64,000 nucleotides of DNA from Sclerodactyla briareus. Lineage: Eukaryota > Echinodermata > Holothuroidea > Dendrochirotida > Sclerodactylidae. Made by a program: the position numbers and the translations under genes. The stretch is taken from NCBI GenBank assembly GCA_026419785.1, contig JAODTK010005794.1, positions 62,001 through 126,000 of the forward strand. Direction: 5' to 3'. Positions 41,201-45,400 of this stretch are shown piece after piece (position 1 is the stretch's first letter; every line of letters starts with the position of its first letter). The notes beneath the pieces were generated by a model. It made no database searches. It worked only from the letters and a program-made list of their open reading frames with translations, and was not told the DNA's origin.

Positions 41201-41588
41201 AAACAATTGTTGAACGCATCATTAAAAGGAAGCTACACAAAGAATTATTCATTACATATAATATATCCCATGATGTCTCCTTGAAGATATTGTATAATTT
41301 ACAAGATATCCACACAATACTTCTGACCCTATACTCATCATTAAGAATATGCATACCAAGTGCATGAATTCCATCCAGTCAGCATGATCAAGTCATCACA
41401 CACATGTATATTGACTTGACTACATGGATTCGTAAATACCTTCATCAAATACTGGTCAGATGAACCACTGCGTTGGATTTTCACCACACACTCCACCAAC
41501 AGCCCAGAATAGACATCATCACAGCTGTCTACACCGGTCAACACCTGTCCCACATAGGAGTGGGTCAGAGTCATGTGACCTTCATCAA
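2078..41588 (-). CDS. Large lipid transfer protein (vitellogenin/apolipophorin-like), spliced gene span, partial
   Basis: About 21 exons on the minus strand assemble into one protein. Family knowledge: these secreted proteins bind lipid in a cavity formed by an N-terminal beta-barrel, a HEAT-like helical arch and beta-sheets; vitellogenins serve as egg yolk precursors. Seen here: barrel motifs (SYVGQVLTG, SGLLVECVVKI, HDVSLKEY), helical repeats (GNHPVTMRRAW, LIKASGNAG, IYALRRVIPHN, DVLLPIYLDTS), beta-sheet motifs (ALPTAANFKITPW, LGIPLSLNLST) and a His/Ser-rich block. Most neighbouring exons agree in codon phase. Missing: first exon with signal peptide, some barrel exons, C-terminus. Several exons carry stops or frameshifts, more likely sequence errors than a pseudogene because neighbouring exons are clean and tandem repeats show the same single-base noise. 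Family assignment is strong; vitellogenin versus apolipophorin is inferred from the His/Ser block. Confidence 0.85.
3018..3171 (-). CDS. LLTP exon A, copy 1
   Basis: The counterpart of exon 4590-4747 in the first unit of the tandem duplication. Acceptor tgtccacctatag is kept, and the start CTGCAAAGGG gives phase 0 (LQRES). It has more indels than copy 2, but KVLSEILTNSLNPVES remains readable. The donor equivalent has lost two bases at the exon edge (CATCA-TTTG on the plus strand), so this copy may not splice as written; sequence error is equally possible. Confidence 0.5.
3625..3832 (-). CDS. LLTP exon B, copy 2
   Basis: Acceptor cttgtttcttctttcag, start MYCAQSIMEIPDRDNLEAD, then PMVRTKVNAHW and, after a TGA, SIFQVNRGQVSKLTTLDD and PHQGLLSFFDE. 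The reading frame is the same on both sides of the TGA; the other copy reads through at that place (HW followed by an Ala-rich stretch and MRPESS). 'DP-VRTKVNAHW' looks like an LLTP beta-strand of the later open-sheet region. The donor of this copy (AAATAA-type, minus strand) is degraded compared with copy 1. Confidence 0.6.
4590..4747 (-). CDS. LLTP exon A, copy 2 (within 1.53-kb tandem duplication)
   Basis: Acceptor ttgtgccacctatag, donor AAAG|gtgatg. It encodes (L-Q) RESQQQFPHVGPYADSTVHI, then GTPYAYGIKYRPKVLSEIL and TNSLNPVESHSK. The first codons are one base short; the other copy has the missing A (CTGCAAAGGG), which restores phase 0 from the preceding exon. Exit phase 0 matches exon B. 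No family motif is obvious, so the assignment rests on phase, splice sites and the fact that two tandem copies conserve the same reading. A stronger downstream donor (GCGGG|gtgagc) could extend it. Confidence 0.6.
4850..5470. other. Intron, no feature recognised
   Basis: No splice-flanked open frame with protein-like reading and no clear repeat beyond a short GACAGACAGACA tract. Confidence 0.5.
5471..5593 (-). CDS. LLTP exon downstream of the phosvitin-like domain
   Basis: A clean 123-base exon (41 codons, phase 0 to 0), acceptor gccatctctggtag, donor ATG|gtaagt. It encodes EPYHPDETWSQPFCDRFLKA, then WNVEIIPAVPSNDNLAEKEY and M. It is continuous with YTYLIN of the His/Ser exon. I infer a post-phosvitin (lipovitellin-2-like) position from order alone. 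The plus-strand open frame here is a shadow. Confidence 0.75.
6140..6430. repeat. Dispersed repeat, copy 1
   Basis: Shares with 39590-39830 the ordered blocks AAGCCCT-GTCCTCCTCAATGC, CCTACCAAA-TAACC, AGATTCCA and GAACCAGGG. Same orientation. Family unknown. The flank at 6000-6140 also holds several CCAGGG/CCCTGG words. Confidence 0.65.
6449..6985 (-). CDS. LLTP exon: His/Ser-rich phosvitin-like domain
   Basis: This 537-base exon (phase 0 to 0) opens VTFKKTNGTLNITDLLLKIG, then enters about 60 residues dominated by His, Ser and Gly: runs such as HHRHGHRHHGHHHHGHHH, then GSHSSSGSQSSSGS and SSSHSRSEY. In vertebrate vitellogenins a poly-Ser phosvitin sits just after the DUF1943 region, the same relative place. 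Dense Ser suggests phosphorylation and dense His suggests metal binding; both are inference. The exon-long frame holds a TGA (6683-6685) and a TAA (6533-6535). A +1 frame from about 6700 reads TDSDGFMQSLYSFILETAAR without stops to 6454. The exon-long frame ends EEEGQAEGYTYLIN at donor AAT|gtaagt, in phase with the next exon. Confidence 0.75.
6996..7250. repeat. (TA)n microsatellites
   Basis: Two AT dinucleotide tracts (about 6998-7052 and 7190-7238) in the intron just upstream of the His/Ser exon acceptor. Confidence 0.9.
7750..7825 (-). CDS. LLTP exon: small exon before the His/Ser block
   Basis: A 76-base exon with acceptor acaacctctgtag and donor CAG|gtatga. The likely frame reads RWQRSVLSGPYEKNITLVSS then SKEIQ, giving 'GPYEKNITL' (one possible N-glycosylation site) and exit phase 0, matching the next exon. 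The 5' phase disagrees with the previous exon by one base. Its acceptor stands about 50 bases from the edge of a 69-bp minisatellite. Short exon, so identity rests on phase and position more than on sequence. Confidence 0.6.
7870..9010. repeat. ~69-bp minisatellite
   Basis: Units of the form GTGTTAACATAGATCCCATT, then a TGTTAAATAATAGCAATGC-type part and a CAAAGAGCATAACAGAGTGG part. Four near-identical copies lie at about 8200-8410; copies degrade towards both ends. Minus-strand open frames here (LLLFNRMGSML repeats) are by-products of the unit. Confidence 0.93.
9111..9195 (-). CDS. LLTP exon: small beta-sheet exon
   Basis: An 85-base exon (phase 0 to 1), acceptor ctctccacgtacag, donor CCAG|gtgggt. 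It encodes YDFNQALPKYEVRELSTKAC then RGAYVIKP. In phase with the previous exon (ending PIG). The single Cys following a basic-hydrophobic strand is a position that is conserved in many LLTPs, where it forms a disulphide with a later Cys. The downstream exon is off by one base, so an indel lies in one of the two. Confidence 0.75.
9196..10529. other. Intron, no gene supported
   Basis: A 105-codon plus-strand open frame at 9721-10038 has no recognisable motif and no codon signal I can point to. A short ATT tract lies near 10480. Nothing else supported. Confidence 0.4.
10530..10726 (-). CDS. LLTP exon: beta-sheet region, frameshifted
   Basis: The exon starts after tagagatcag; AG of the previous exon plus G gives Arg, then DVIQSGVGVKMSARASLPLV and GEMGVDQNEKPP. 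After a slip near 10645-10660 the frame becomes KPIKNIKPRHDLIAVKSH then PFAFIVRKERKPIG, ending at donor GGG|gtaagt. The net excess is one base over the expected length. 'SP-----MSAR--L--EM-VDA' type strands are typical of the LLTP beta-sheet region; the sequence here matches in kind. The plus-strand open frame over it is a shadow. Confidence 0.75.
11118..11284 (-). CDS. LLTP exon: beta-sheet, parent of two decayed copies
   Basis: A 167-base exon (phase 0 to 2), acceptor agctctaacccag, donor CTAAG|gtatgt. It encodes RQHNLKKIFSLGEGAMTVS, then TDLGIPLSLNLSTAASVVAA and SNVTMEMRNISAKLNL. 'P---G-PL-L-----A' is the LLTP motif usually read as 'PT--GLPL-L-L---A', a strand pair lining the cavity. There are possible N-glycosylation sites (NLS, NVT, NIS). 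Two degenerate copies lie immediately upstream in the intron. Confidence 0.87.
11342..11472 (-). pseudogene. Decayed tandem copy 1 of exon 11118-11284
   Basis: The block carries, in the same order and orientation, recognisable versions of the exon's sub-sequences, including the end GGCAGCACAGCCT, the GGGGCTATGAC core and the TTCAGTG segment. It has lost bases in the middle (around 11400-11420) and its reading frame is broken. It is therefore a relic of tandem exon duplication rather than an alternative exon. Confidence 0.7.
11494..11640 (-). pseudogene. Decayed tandem copy 2 of exon 11118-11284
   Basis: A third copy, matching the parent from the GGTTGAGTT start through the CATT-CCA core, TTCAGTGA-AG and CCCCAGGT-AGTGC parts, then running into a C-rich stretch. 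It is more diverged than the first decayed copy. The order parent, copy 1, copy 2 at a spacing of about 190 bases points to unequal exchange. Confidence 0.65.
11741..11866 (-). CDS. LLTP exon: beta-sheet region
   Basis: A clean 126-base exon (42 codons, phase 0 to 0) between acceptor tttttccatgtag and donor ATG|gtgagt. It encodes LGINPEQLQKFLPKLSVYLK, then TYGNELRDFTIAGDQLVPLI and VM. The helical opening followed by a Gly-Asn-Glu-Leu strand fits the LLTP segment between the DUF1943 strands. It joins INQQ of the previous exon and RQHNLKKI of the next without any phase problem. Confidence 0.82.
13059..13271 (-). CDS. LLTP exon: start of beta-sheet lipid cavity, frameshifted
   Basis: The exon reads KVGLKSYLNTIFSTGHALPT, AANFKITPWLFLHSVNVFEA, GMRL, then after a one-base slip RYIHLEFFNSPELDAINQQ. 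The 'LP-A--K-----LFLHSVNVFE-G-R' pattern is the LLTP open beta-sheet (DUF1943 region start), where exon 11741-11866 then follows in phase 0. Acceptor is ctctttatag, donor CAG|gtaaag. The slip lies near 13105-13125. The entry phase is also off by one from the previous exon, so a second indel is likely at the 5' side. A 71-bp minisatellite begins about 20-30 bases upstream of the acceptor. Confidence 0.82.
13290..14945. repeat. 71-bp minisatellite, ~23 copies
   Basis: Unit contains GATCAGTCAGAACAATGAGA, ACAGATCATAATGGCTAGG and GGTATGGTAGAGGATG parts, about 71 bases. Starts about 20 bases upstream of the acceptor of exon 13059-13271. The last third shows a variant (AATAAGAGATAG, AACAGGTGGG) shared by adjacent units. 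Confidence 0.95.
15180..15620. repeat. 29-bp minisatellite with alternating dimer
   Basis: Unit about CCCATAGGATAAATGAAGCA plus GCATCCATA. In the centre, 'GCAGCATCC' and 'GCACCATCC' versions alternate, so the true repeat is a 58-bp dimer. Ends about 100 bases from the donor of exon 15719-15807. All three minus-strand frames are open here because the unit lacks stops. Confidence 0.93.
15719..15807 (-). CDS. LLTP exon: helical-to-sheet junction
   Basis: An 89-base exon (phase 2 to 1). The previous exon ends GA and this one begins with A, making Glu, then DAIDALASLEEKELPIFQQ and SKSYSYANLD follow. The acceptor is a pyrimidine-rich tract ending ctcccttag; the donor is GACT|gtaagt. In LLTPs the sequence after 'SF-xSHL' runs through a short helix to a 'SR-Y-' motif; the Ser-Tyr-Ser-Tyr run fits that place. 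A CA-poor plus-strand frame here is a shadow. Confidence 0.75.
16623..16837 (-). CDS. LLTP exon: end of helical domain
   Basis: A 215-base exon (phase 0 to 2). It reads VQDVLLPIYLDTSLHSETR, MAACYILMESLPAHTLVKM, then MVSSLKTERDPQVASFGYTL. This is one of the best conserved LLTP stretches (LLPIFLD, E-RIAAY--LM, L--E---QV-SF). Acceptor is ctaacctcccacag, donor GGGA|gtgagt. The acceptor and the first 84 exon bases are the parent of the 107-bp satellite lying immediately upstream, so transcripts must select this acceptor over about 18 decoys. No frame problems inside the exon. Confidence 0.93.
16838..18880 (-). repeat. 107-bp satellite derived from splice acceptor plus exon 5' end
   Basis: About 18 units lie directly upstream of exon 16623-16837. 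On the minus strand each unit is a 23-base acceptor tract ending CCCTCCCACAG followed by 84 bases matching the exon start (70 of 84 positions in the common unit). The exon-like part reads VQEVLLPIYLDTSLHPKT then RIAAC, then a stop (TAA or TAG) where the real exon has Tyr, then ILME. Units near the exon (16.9-17.7 kb) are diverged; those at 17.7-18.8 kb are nearly identical, with one diverged unit type re-inserted at about 17.83-17.94 kb. Confidence 0.93.
19168..19372 (-). CDS. LLTP exon: helical domain, 'ASGNAG' segment, frameshifted
   Basis: The exon runs from acceptor attctag to donor CTG|gtaaat. The second half reads LIKASGNAGIHDHSQIAFIL then NVAMEGSVDLQTQAIYAL and RRVIPHNASL, a very clear LLTP match (A-GNAG, then Q-QAIYALRR). 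The first half reads ALSKVKIHLRRE in another frame; the junction near 19310-19325 also holds a TAA. The exon is 205 bases where a multiple of three is expected, so there is a net one-base insertion or two-base loss. Phase at both ends matches the neighbours. Confidence 0.85.
19440..19690 (+). mobile_element. tRNA-derived SINE
   Basis: Head GTGGTGGCCTAATTGTTAAGG resembles a pol III A box region; the body contains CACCCAGGTG... type core (here TACCCAGGTGTAAATGGGTA), a G-run, and a tail with TTGATTAAAGCACTTGGAAC ending in ATT-rich sequence. This is a common metazoan SINE layout. B box is degraded. Confidence 0.6.
20074..20232 (-). CDS. LLTP exon: helical domain
   Basis: A 159-base exon (53 codons, phase 0 to 0), acceptor aattcacacacag, donor AAG|gtgagt. 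It reads ALCIDEKEADNLEIASPCYL, then AFGALVYTVCVDVTPEQAL and ANGCTDEQKAAYSK. 'SPCYLAFGALVY' corresponds to the LLTP helix normally written LR-A-LA-G-LVY followed by Cys. It follows the previous exon in phase, so two consecutive HEAT-like units (RRAW-LGALAL and PCYLAFGALVY) are joined. No frame problems. Confidence 0.88.
20233..21290. other. Intron with a short dispersed repeat start
   Basis: CAAGAGCACCAATGGTGCTG at about 20317 recurs, slightly altered, at about 12751 (CAAGAGCAACCAATGGTGCTG region), including a small inverted core CACCA-ATGGTG. Otherwise no gene or element is recognised. Confidence 0.45.
21290..21990. repeat. Divergent ~120-bp tandem repeat
   Basis: Five blocks of the type TTTCATGGGAAT-TTA, AACTTCGAAATTT, ATGAA-TATGCAAA-ATTAGAC and TGAATAACT-C-GTGACCC-GAATC. 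Strongly eroded. Confidence 0.6.
21990..24240. other. Intron, no gene supported
   Basis: No splice-flanked protein-like frame. Around 23700-24110 there are two weak copies of a segment with TTGACCTTCAC-AGGTC and GTCAATGA-CATT-TTTTCCAA words. Confidence 0.4.
24240..26200. repeat. ~26-bp minisatellite with higher-order structure
   Basis: Roughly 60 units of CTCTCACCAGTCAGAGCC plus ACACTGCC. Two ~170-bp interruptions (about 24573-24738 and 25212-25385) are copies of each other (GGGCTGAA-AAA, CAGCAAAGAT, GGCAAAACTTCC, CCAGATTGC, TTCCCTACTTTTT), giving a ~640-bp higher-order period. Ends about 40 bases from the donor of exon 26244-26406. Confidence 0.93.
26244..26406 (-). CDS. LLTP exon: helical (HEAT-like) domain
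   Basis: A 163-base exon (phase 2 to 0) with acceptor tacttttacag and a consensus donor CTG|gtaagaa. It encodes DHFGGCSVAIVGSTVASLDI, then HKIGNHPVTMRRAWRL, GALALTHPNTDVLNSLL. 'GNHP-T-RRAW-LGALAL' is the classic LLTP helix-turn-helix in which paired Arg residues precede Ala/Leu-rich helices. The donor sits only a few tens of bases from a roughly 2-kb CACCAGTCAGAGCC minisatellite. About 100 residues typical of this domain may be missing around this exon. Confidence 0.85.
26915..27041 (-). CDS. LLTP exon: helical domain, first helices
   Basis: A 127-base exon (phase 1 to 2) encoding FLERVVTPWTPPPVNSSYSV then ETSGDEELLAVIERYQTG. The Asp-Glu-Glu-Leu-Leu-x-x-Ile helix resembles the 'SEEEL' helix that opens the LLTP helical domain. 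Acceptor is cattcctgag (weak pyrimidine tract; an alternative AG lies two bases further on) and donor is GGAAG|gtactgg. The last two bases AG join the A of the next exon to make Arg, giving a smooth reading QTG-R-DHFGG. A plus-strand open frame over the same place is a shadow. Confidence 0.65.
27042..29097. other. Intron, no gene supported
   Basis: Open frames on both strands at 27180-27700 overlap each other in a G/C-homopolymer region and have no motif. AAAAGGCTTAGTGATTTCTT at about 28568 recurs at about 61897, marking a dispersed repeat edge. Confidence 0.4.
29098..29176 (-). CDS. LLTP exon: start of helical domain
   Basis: A 79-base exon (26 codons plus one base; phase 0 to 1) runs from acceptor ttctgtacag to donor ACAG|gtgagg. 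It reads QKADVPEPDPGEKSEPGMVY then IESSRT. The phase fits the next exon exactly (G plus AG gives Glu, then FLERVV). In LLTPs the corresponding stretch is the strand of the 'GL-FES' type just before the helical domain, which is a weak but reasonable match. A second possible donor 45 bases downstream (AGACAG|gtacag) would keep EEEIRGERNRIPEG in the exon. Confidence 0.55.
29270..29400 (+). repeat. Dispersed G/C-tract repeat, copy 1
   Basis: A G-run and C-run followed by TTTTTGTTCAAGGCTTTCGAA, then CTAATGC and CATA-TGTGG; the same order occurs at 45640-45760. Likely a transposon terminus; family not identified. Confidence 0.4.
29400..33165. other. Intron, mixed repeats, no gene supported
   Basis: Contains poly-C tracts (about 30728, 32010) embedded in two related segments (30640-30870 and 31940-32170). 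The segment ending CCCCGCCCCTGACA near 30050 resembles a hAT-type end. No splice-flanked coding segment is convincing. Confidence 0.4.
32272..32905. repeat. Third, dispersed copy of part of the 1.53-kb unit
   Basis: Matches about 3855-4545 of unit 2 in the same orientation (AACTTGTGGAAACACTCC, CTCTCACAGAGATCTCAATG, ACTTGGCCTAGCCAG). It covers the intron between exons B and A but not the main part of either exon. Either a transposon that also sits in the duplicated intron or a copied piece of intron. Confidence 0.65.
33170..33830. repeat. 30-bp minisatellite
   Basis: Unit CATACAGCACTATACAGCAG plus ATACCATGGA, about 20 copies with many variants. Ends about 35 bases from the donor of the exon candidate 33865-34011. 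Confidence 0.93.
33865..34011 (-). CDS. Unassigned exon candidate between barrel and helical exons
   Basis: A 147-base open segment (49 codons, phase 1 to 1) lies between acceptor gatttctctacag and donor ACAG|gtatgg on the same strand as the LLTP gene. It encodes HEVGSKYISKVWDHY, SCEDHPKDLYVYG, then FPWKYYEDINLHILAVT. The amino-acid mix and clean splice signals look like a real exon, but I do not recognise the sequence as an LLTP segment. A tRNA-derived SINE lies just upstream and a 30-bp minisatellite just downstream. It may be a divergent LLTP barrel exon or belong to a nested gene. Confidence 0.45.
34085..34260 (+). mobile_element. tRNA-derived SINE
   Basis: A box-like TAGCGCGCTGGTAGAGC and B box-like GAGTTCGAATCCC are separated by about 30 bases, followed by CTTGGGCAATACGCTCC and CTCCACCCAGGTGCTGAATG, a SINE core. 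The acceptor stem does not pair, so this is not a tRNA gene. Confidence 0.75.
34790..34945 (+). mobile_element. 5'-truncated non-LTR retrotransposon 3' end, copy 2
   Basis: TCTGTAAAGCACTCAGAGGC then TTTTTGCATTAGGCGCTCTA and an ATT-rich tail matches the terminus of the element at 37520-38165. Only the last ~150 bases are present, as expected for abortive target-primed reverse transcription. Confidence 0.8.
34950..36220. other. Intron, no gene supported
   Basis: A minus-strand segment at about 36013-36111 reads ESIGLFDKDLSSLRIVG between a possible acceptor and donor, but holds a stop and has no family match. No other feature. Confidence 0.35.
36220..37260. repeat. ~71-bp minisatellite
   Basis: Unit includes ATCACCTAAACTGTAGTACT, ACATCATGCATATGAGACTA and GGGTTTCATACAACTGATAT parts. 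About 14 copies with frequent one-base losses. Confidence 0.93.
37520..38165 (+). mobile_element. Non-LTR retrotransposon (LINE), RT C-terminus and 3' end
   Basis: The frame reads HEQITPLLYRLQWLPVRQRI then AFKILLPLYKAINC, the well-known C-terminal end of CR1/Jockey-type reverse transcriptases ('DHITP-L--LHWLPV--RI-FKI'). Before it, KLQRVPNIAA-like sequence appears in another frame (CTTCAGCGAGTGCCGAACAT), so the copy is frameshifted. A CT-rich 3' UTR ends GTAAAGCGCATAGAGGC, TTTTTGCATTAGGCGCTC and an ATT microsatellite. It is 5' truncated. Its strand is opposite to the LLTP gene. Confidence 0.88.
38170..39590. other. Intron with one long unassigned open frame
   Basis: A 181-codon minus-strand open frame (38599-39144) contains no domain I recognise. 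It is the longest open frame in the window but one this long is expected about once by chance in 64 kb, so I do not call a gene. Confidence 0.4.
39590..39830. repeat. Dispersed repeat, copy 2
   Basis: Second copy of the element at 6140-6430 (AAGCCCTGGTCCTCCTCAAT, CCTACCAAATAACC, AGATTCCAGGAACCAGGG). Same orientation; ends immediately before exon 39844-40008. Confidence 0.65.
39844..40008 (-). CDS. LLTP exon: beta-barrel, second visible exon
   Basis: A 165-base exon (55 codons, phase 0 to 0) joins directly to the previous exon, giving DQYLMK then LHDVSLKEYIASGRGRDRPS. The L-DV-LKEY pattern matches the LLTP barrel strand that follows the conserved hydrophobic 'YLLK' type strand. Acceptor is ctgtgcag and donor is CAG|gtaatt. 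The frame holds an in-frame TGA after LTGSISLAG, then continues GQMFISQLSVATVFLMDHE to the donor. As exon length preserves frame on both sides, the TGA is a base substitution, two compensating indels, or a true nonsense mutation. Confidence 0.7.
40800..41145 (+). mobile_element. tRNA-derived SINE
   Basis: TTGGCACAGTTGGTAGAGCG (A box) and GAGGTTCGAATCCTGG (B box) about 30 bases apart, then GGTGCTCATCACAAAGACCT and GGGACCAGGGAGG body. No paired acceptor stem, so a SINE head rather than a tRNA gene. Confidence 0.75.
41440..41588 (-). CDS. LLTP exon: N-terminal beta-barrel, first visible exon
   Basis: Coding exon of 149 bases between a pyrimidine-rich acceptor (tcttttcag) and the donor AAG|gtattt. 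It reads DEGHMTLTHSYVGQVLTGVD, then SGLLVECVVKIQ and DQYLMK. The pattern of a Tyr-Val-Gly strand, L-TG, then SGL followed by an alternating hydrophobic strand is the start of the Vitellogenin_N (LPD_N) beta-barrel. Entry phase is 1 and exit phase is 0, so at least one upstream exon with the start codon and signal peptide is missing. I could not find that exon in the 22 kb to the right; it may be very short, far away or outside the window. Confidence 0.8.
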
Positions 41589-42447
41589 CTGAAAAGAAGA
41601 GACAATACATGGAGGAAATGTGTTCCAGTTTTTCTTTTCACTCTTTATTTCAGTTGTTTTTACATCAACTGTTTGTTCCTCGCCAGTTATCTATTGGCAA
41701 CATGCAAAACTCATTTTCATAAAGGTTACCTCGTGAGTCAATGGAGCACTCACTCACTCATGGGAGCACATGCCAGGGACATTACAGAACTAGCCCCTTG
41801 AACTGGGTGCCATAGCTAATGACCCTCCTTTATGACAGGTGCCACATTCTTGTGTTTCTACCGTGGACTGGGAAGTTATTTCATTGAAATGAAATGATTG
41901 AATTATTTGCATTCTCTCATTTTCATTGTCGAATTTGGATCGCTGGCAATTAGCAGACTGAAATAGACTTTCAATGATCAAAATCGTTCAATTTCGACAG
42001 ACTCAAAGTTTATATGGAATCCGATCAAAGTTGGAATATTCTCGCATTTGGCTAATGCTCCATATTTTACGTTTTCCTGGAGAAATTTTCGTAAAAAAAA
42101 TATATGTATCCATACTAATTCCTCCAGACATTTCATTTTTGTAAGTTATTAGCCACTCCACTGTTGCTGTTCTGAGTTTCACGTTCAAAAATCTGTTCCC
42201 AGTACAGTTGAAACCACTTCAAGGTCAAATCCCCTGGTCCAAGGAGATTCCCTGGGGAAAGCATCTTGATTTTTATGTCAGCGAATTGACCAATCGGCCA
42301 GTCCACTTGTCCACAGTTCAAGGGGCTGAATATTCGAATGAAGCACCTAGCAGCATCCACCAATGGAGCAAACCCTGGAAATCATGACATCTTACTCATT
42401 TGTCAATGTATAGCCACTGTTTCATGATATGTTGTTCTTGAATTTTA
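41589..42447. other. Upstream part of gene or intron, no feature recognised
   Basis: A minus-strand frame at 42133-42363 (SPLNCGQVDWPIGQFADIK) has no signal peptide or flanking splice evidence. The missing first exon was not found here. Confidence 0.4.
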
Positions 42448-43482
42448 CTCTACATCAGGGGTTTTTCAAAACCTTTATTGGTTGTCGTCCCCAAATTGGC
42501 ATCAATGAATGTATCACGGCCCACCATTATTAAATGAGCGTATGAGTGGAAAAATGATTAAAACACTTGAAATAGTGCAGTTTGCTGATTCGTTAGGAGT
42601 ACATTCCCTATAGTTTCACGTACGGCACTCGTCACGCAGGGGCGTAGCGAAGGGTTGATAATTAGAGGGGTGTAGAGATTATGTTTTGCCGATGGGTCTG
42701 GCAATGGATACCGATATGGGGGAGGGGGTCTAAGGGGAGGGAAAATTTTGAACATTGAAACGACCTCAGATGCAATCGGGTGCAATACTCTCAGTAAAAT
42801 TAGGCTTTCAGTAATTACTCGCCCCGCTCACCACGTACGCGGTACCCTTTCAATTTGGAACACCGAAAATTCTGCCTGAATCCTTAACAATGCCCGATTT
42901 TACCAGTTTACTGCAGCTCGTGAGTATTGAAGCAGACCAGAACACACGAGAGCGAAGCGTAAAAAATTTTGACACGTCAATGGGGCAATTATCAAATTTT
43001 CGGCCATTTACTTCAATTTCAGACAATCTTTCCACTTTTGCATTACGATATATCAACAAGATTTTAACTTATTCTTTGTCAAAGTTGGTAGTTTCCTGTA
43101 CCCGAATTTTCTATCAAAAAACCAATGTGGGGTTGGGATGTCATCTATCTTCGCCTGTTCTCTGGCTATGCCCGCTCGCATGATTTCATGCTGAGGACCC
43201 ACTGTTTTATGCTAAGTTATGGGAATTCTTTCTTAATTTTTCAGCAAAATGGCTAATTTTTTTTGACATCCCACCAGTATGTCGTTGCATGTTTTTGTTT
43301 TGTGTCACAACATTCACTGCACACGGCCAATGTTCATTATCTCAAGATCATTTGATGTATCAAAAATGTAATCATTTGCATTATTTTTCTGCGGCGACGT
43401 GGGACAGCGCACGTCCCACCAGAAATTGCAAGAGGTCCCACCGGTGGGATGCGTCCCCCGGTTGAAAACCCGTGCTCTACAT
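42448..43482. mobile_element. hAT-type DNA transposon, non-autonomous, with perfect 8-bp target duplication
   Basis: Target duplication CTCTACAT flanks both sides (42448-42455 and 43475-43482). The element (42456-43474) starts CAGGGGTTTTTCAAAACC and ends GGTTGAAAACCCGTG, which are inverted matches with one-base slips. Subterminal parts also mirror each other (GGCCCACC near the left, GGTGGGATGCGTCCC near the right). An 8-bp duplication with CAGGGG/CACGGG ends is typical of the hAT superfamily. No transposase frame is visible in about 1 kb, so it is non-autonomous. Sequence at 42640-42730 may be a nested insertion. Confidence 0.9.
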
Positions 43483-45400
43483 GAATATCACAGTTATAAA
43501 GATGGAATCTGATTTTTCTGACTGAAATGAGGTCCGTTCTTCTGATATTTGCATCATAGACTGCCTTAATAAACAGTGAAGGGTTGGCCTTATGGAGGCA
43601 AATGGGCAAACATCGAAATAAATGCTTTATTCAAGGATTTACTATGATTTCCATGTAAGGTTACTGAGGGTAGCATGCTAGAAGTGGCAATGCACCCACA
43701 AATGAGTAGATTTTTTTAGTTACTTTAATTGGCTGCCAACCCCAAATGCCCCTATGGAATTAATTTTGCATGCTGCTTATAAGTAACAATGTTTTTTAAT
43801 TTCAACGAGTGGGACATAATTTTGAACTGGGATCATCACTTGTCATGTTATTATACGGTATTAATTATGTGATTTATATTAATAAATCCTGTGTAATTTC
43901 ATGTTGGAAAGTGATAAATGTGTTAATCTGTCAATAATAACTCCTCTGTTTATGTTTATCCCATATGAAACGATTTGTACAAAAATCTGCATAAGCAGGA
44001 ATTAATTCACATTATAAAATATAATTGCGTACCTGATCTGATTGCAAAAAAAAAGTATTGTGCCAATAATACAATTCAGATTGATTACAGTGGTTGGTTG
44101 TGAGATATGAAAGTTTGATTTGAAAGGTATTTAGGGTATTTATTTCTATCAGGTTTGGGCACTGTTTGCAGTGCATTTGAAGTTACATGGCTATAATTGT
44201 ACTGAACTTCCTTGACGAGGACTCACCTCCAAAACAGGTAAGTGTGAAAGATTGTTACATTTTGCACTCAGGAAGACCATGAAAAATTAAAATAACACGC
44301 TTTGTGGAGGAGGGTGCAATAACTAACTGAACTAACTCGATGTTTGATCCCAATATATACCAATATTTCTGCAAAAATGTCAAGTTCTAAATAGGGTCTC
44401 AGGGACTTGACTCGGGAACTCACACATGCAGGGTATACTAAGCCTCAGATAATAATATATTATTAGGCAGGATAGTATACATAGAACGTTGAGGGGCCGG
44501 TGGGACGGGGAGGCCACGCAGCAAGGCTACGTTAACTGCTACTCACTCAGTGTTATGATCGAAGTAATAGCAATAACACTAGGCTAGATAATCTGTCATG
44601 CACTTGTAATAAACACGATCCATTAAGTTAGACAACAGAAGGCCTGTGCACGTATGTAAACTCGTACAAGACCATTCCGGCAAGACTGGTTTCAATCCTC
44701 AGAAAACTTTTCCTTCTGGCTGCTCATCCAACTGCATGTTCAACGGATGGGATCAATGGATGAGCACTCGTAACGTCATGGAAGTTATTTCACAGTTCAT
44801 ACGGCATCAATAGGCGCTAAAGGCAGTCGGAAGTTAGCAACACTAACAATAACACTACAGTAGTGCCTTGAAGACGCGTATTGTGATTTGGGCCGAATTG
44901 TGACTGTGTCATGCATTCACTGCACTGGCATGTGCCGAAGCGCCGCAGCTCTAAGAATTATTGGGAAATTCCCTTATAGTATGTTCCGCTCAATTTTTAT
45001 TGAATACAAAATTGGGGTCTTAGCGTTTCCAAGGGGATATGGTCCGGCTTTATGAACTGTTCGCCGGGACAATTTGAATGGCCATAGCTACCTCAAAGTG
45101 AAGATTAGTTGAAAGAAGAGAAAAACAGAGAAAATCGTCAGGAATTGTGTTTCTTCATTCAACAGGACCTGAAATGGCGGAGTTTTGATTAGTCCATTAG
45201 TCCTCACTCATAGTAATAAAGATCAGGTGGTTCAAGGTAGTAGAACATCGCTGTTACTAAGTTGATAGCTAAGTATCAAACCGAAGATACACACAGATGT
45301 ACAGACCGATATGCAGTGAACATATATTGTTAATTACAAATAAGTGATAACGAAATGTTAGGAGCGCCATAATCAATATTAGTCATATATTATTGCAAGG
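43483..45400. other. Intergenic, no feature recognised
   Basis: AT-rich single-copy-looking sequence. A minus-strand frame near 44227-44281 (MVFLSAKCNNLSHLPVLE) ends at a good donor GGAG|gtgagt, but lacks a signal peptide and an upstream context. Confidence 0.4.

Noticed and set aside
42133-42363. First exon of the LLTP gene
   Set aside because: Open frame without a hydrophobic signal peptide or a convincing donor.
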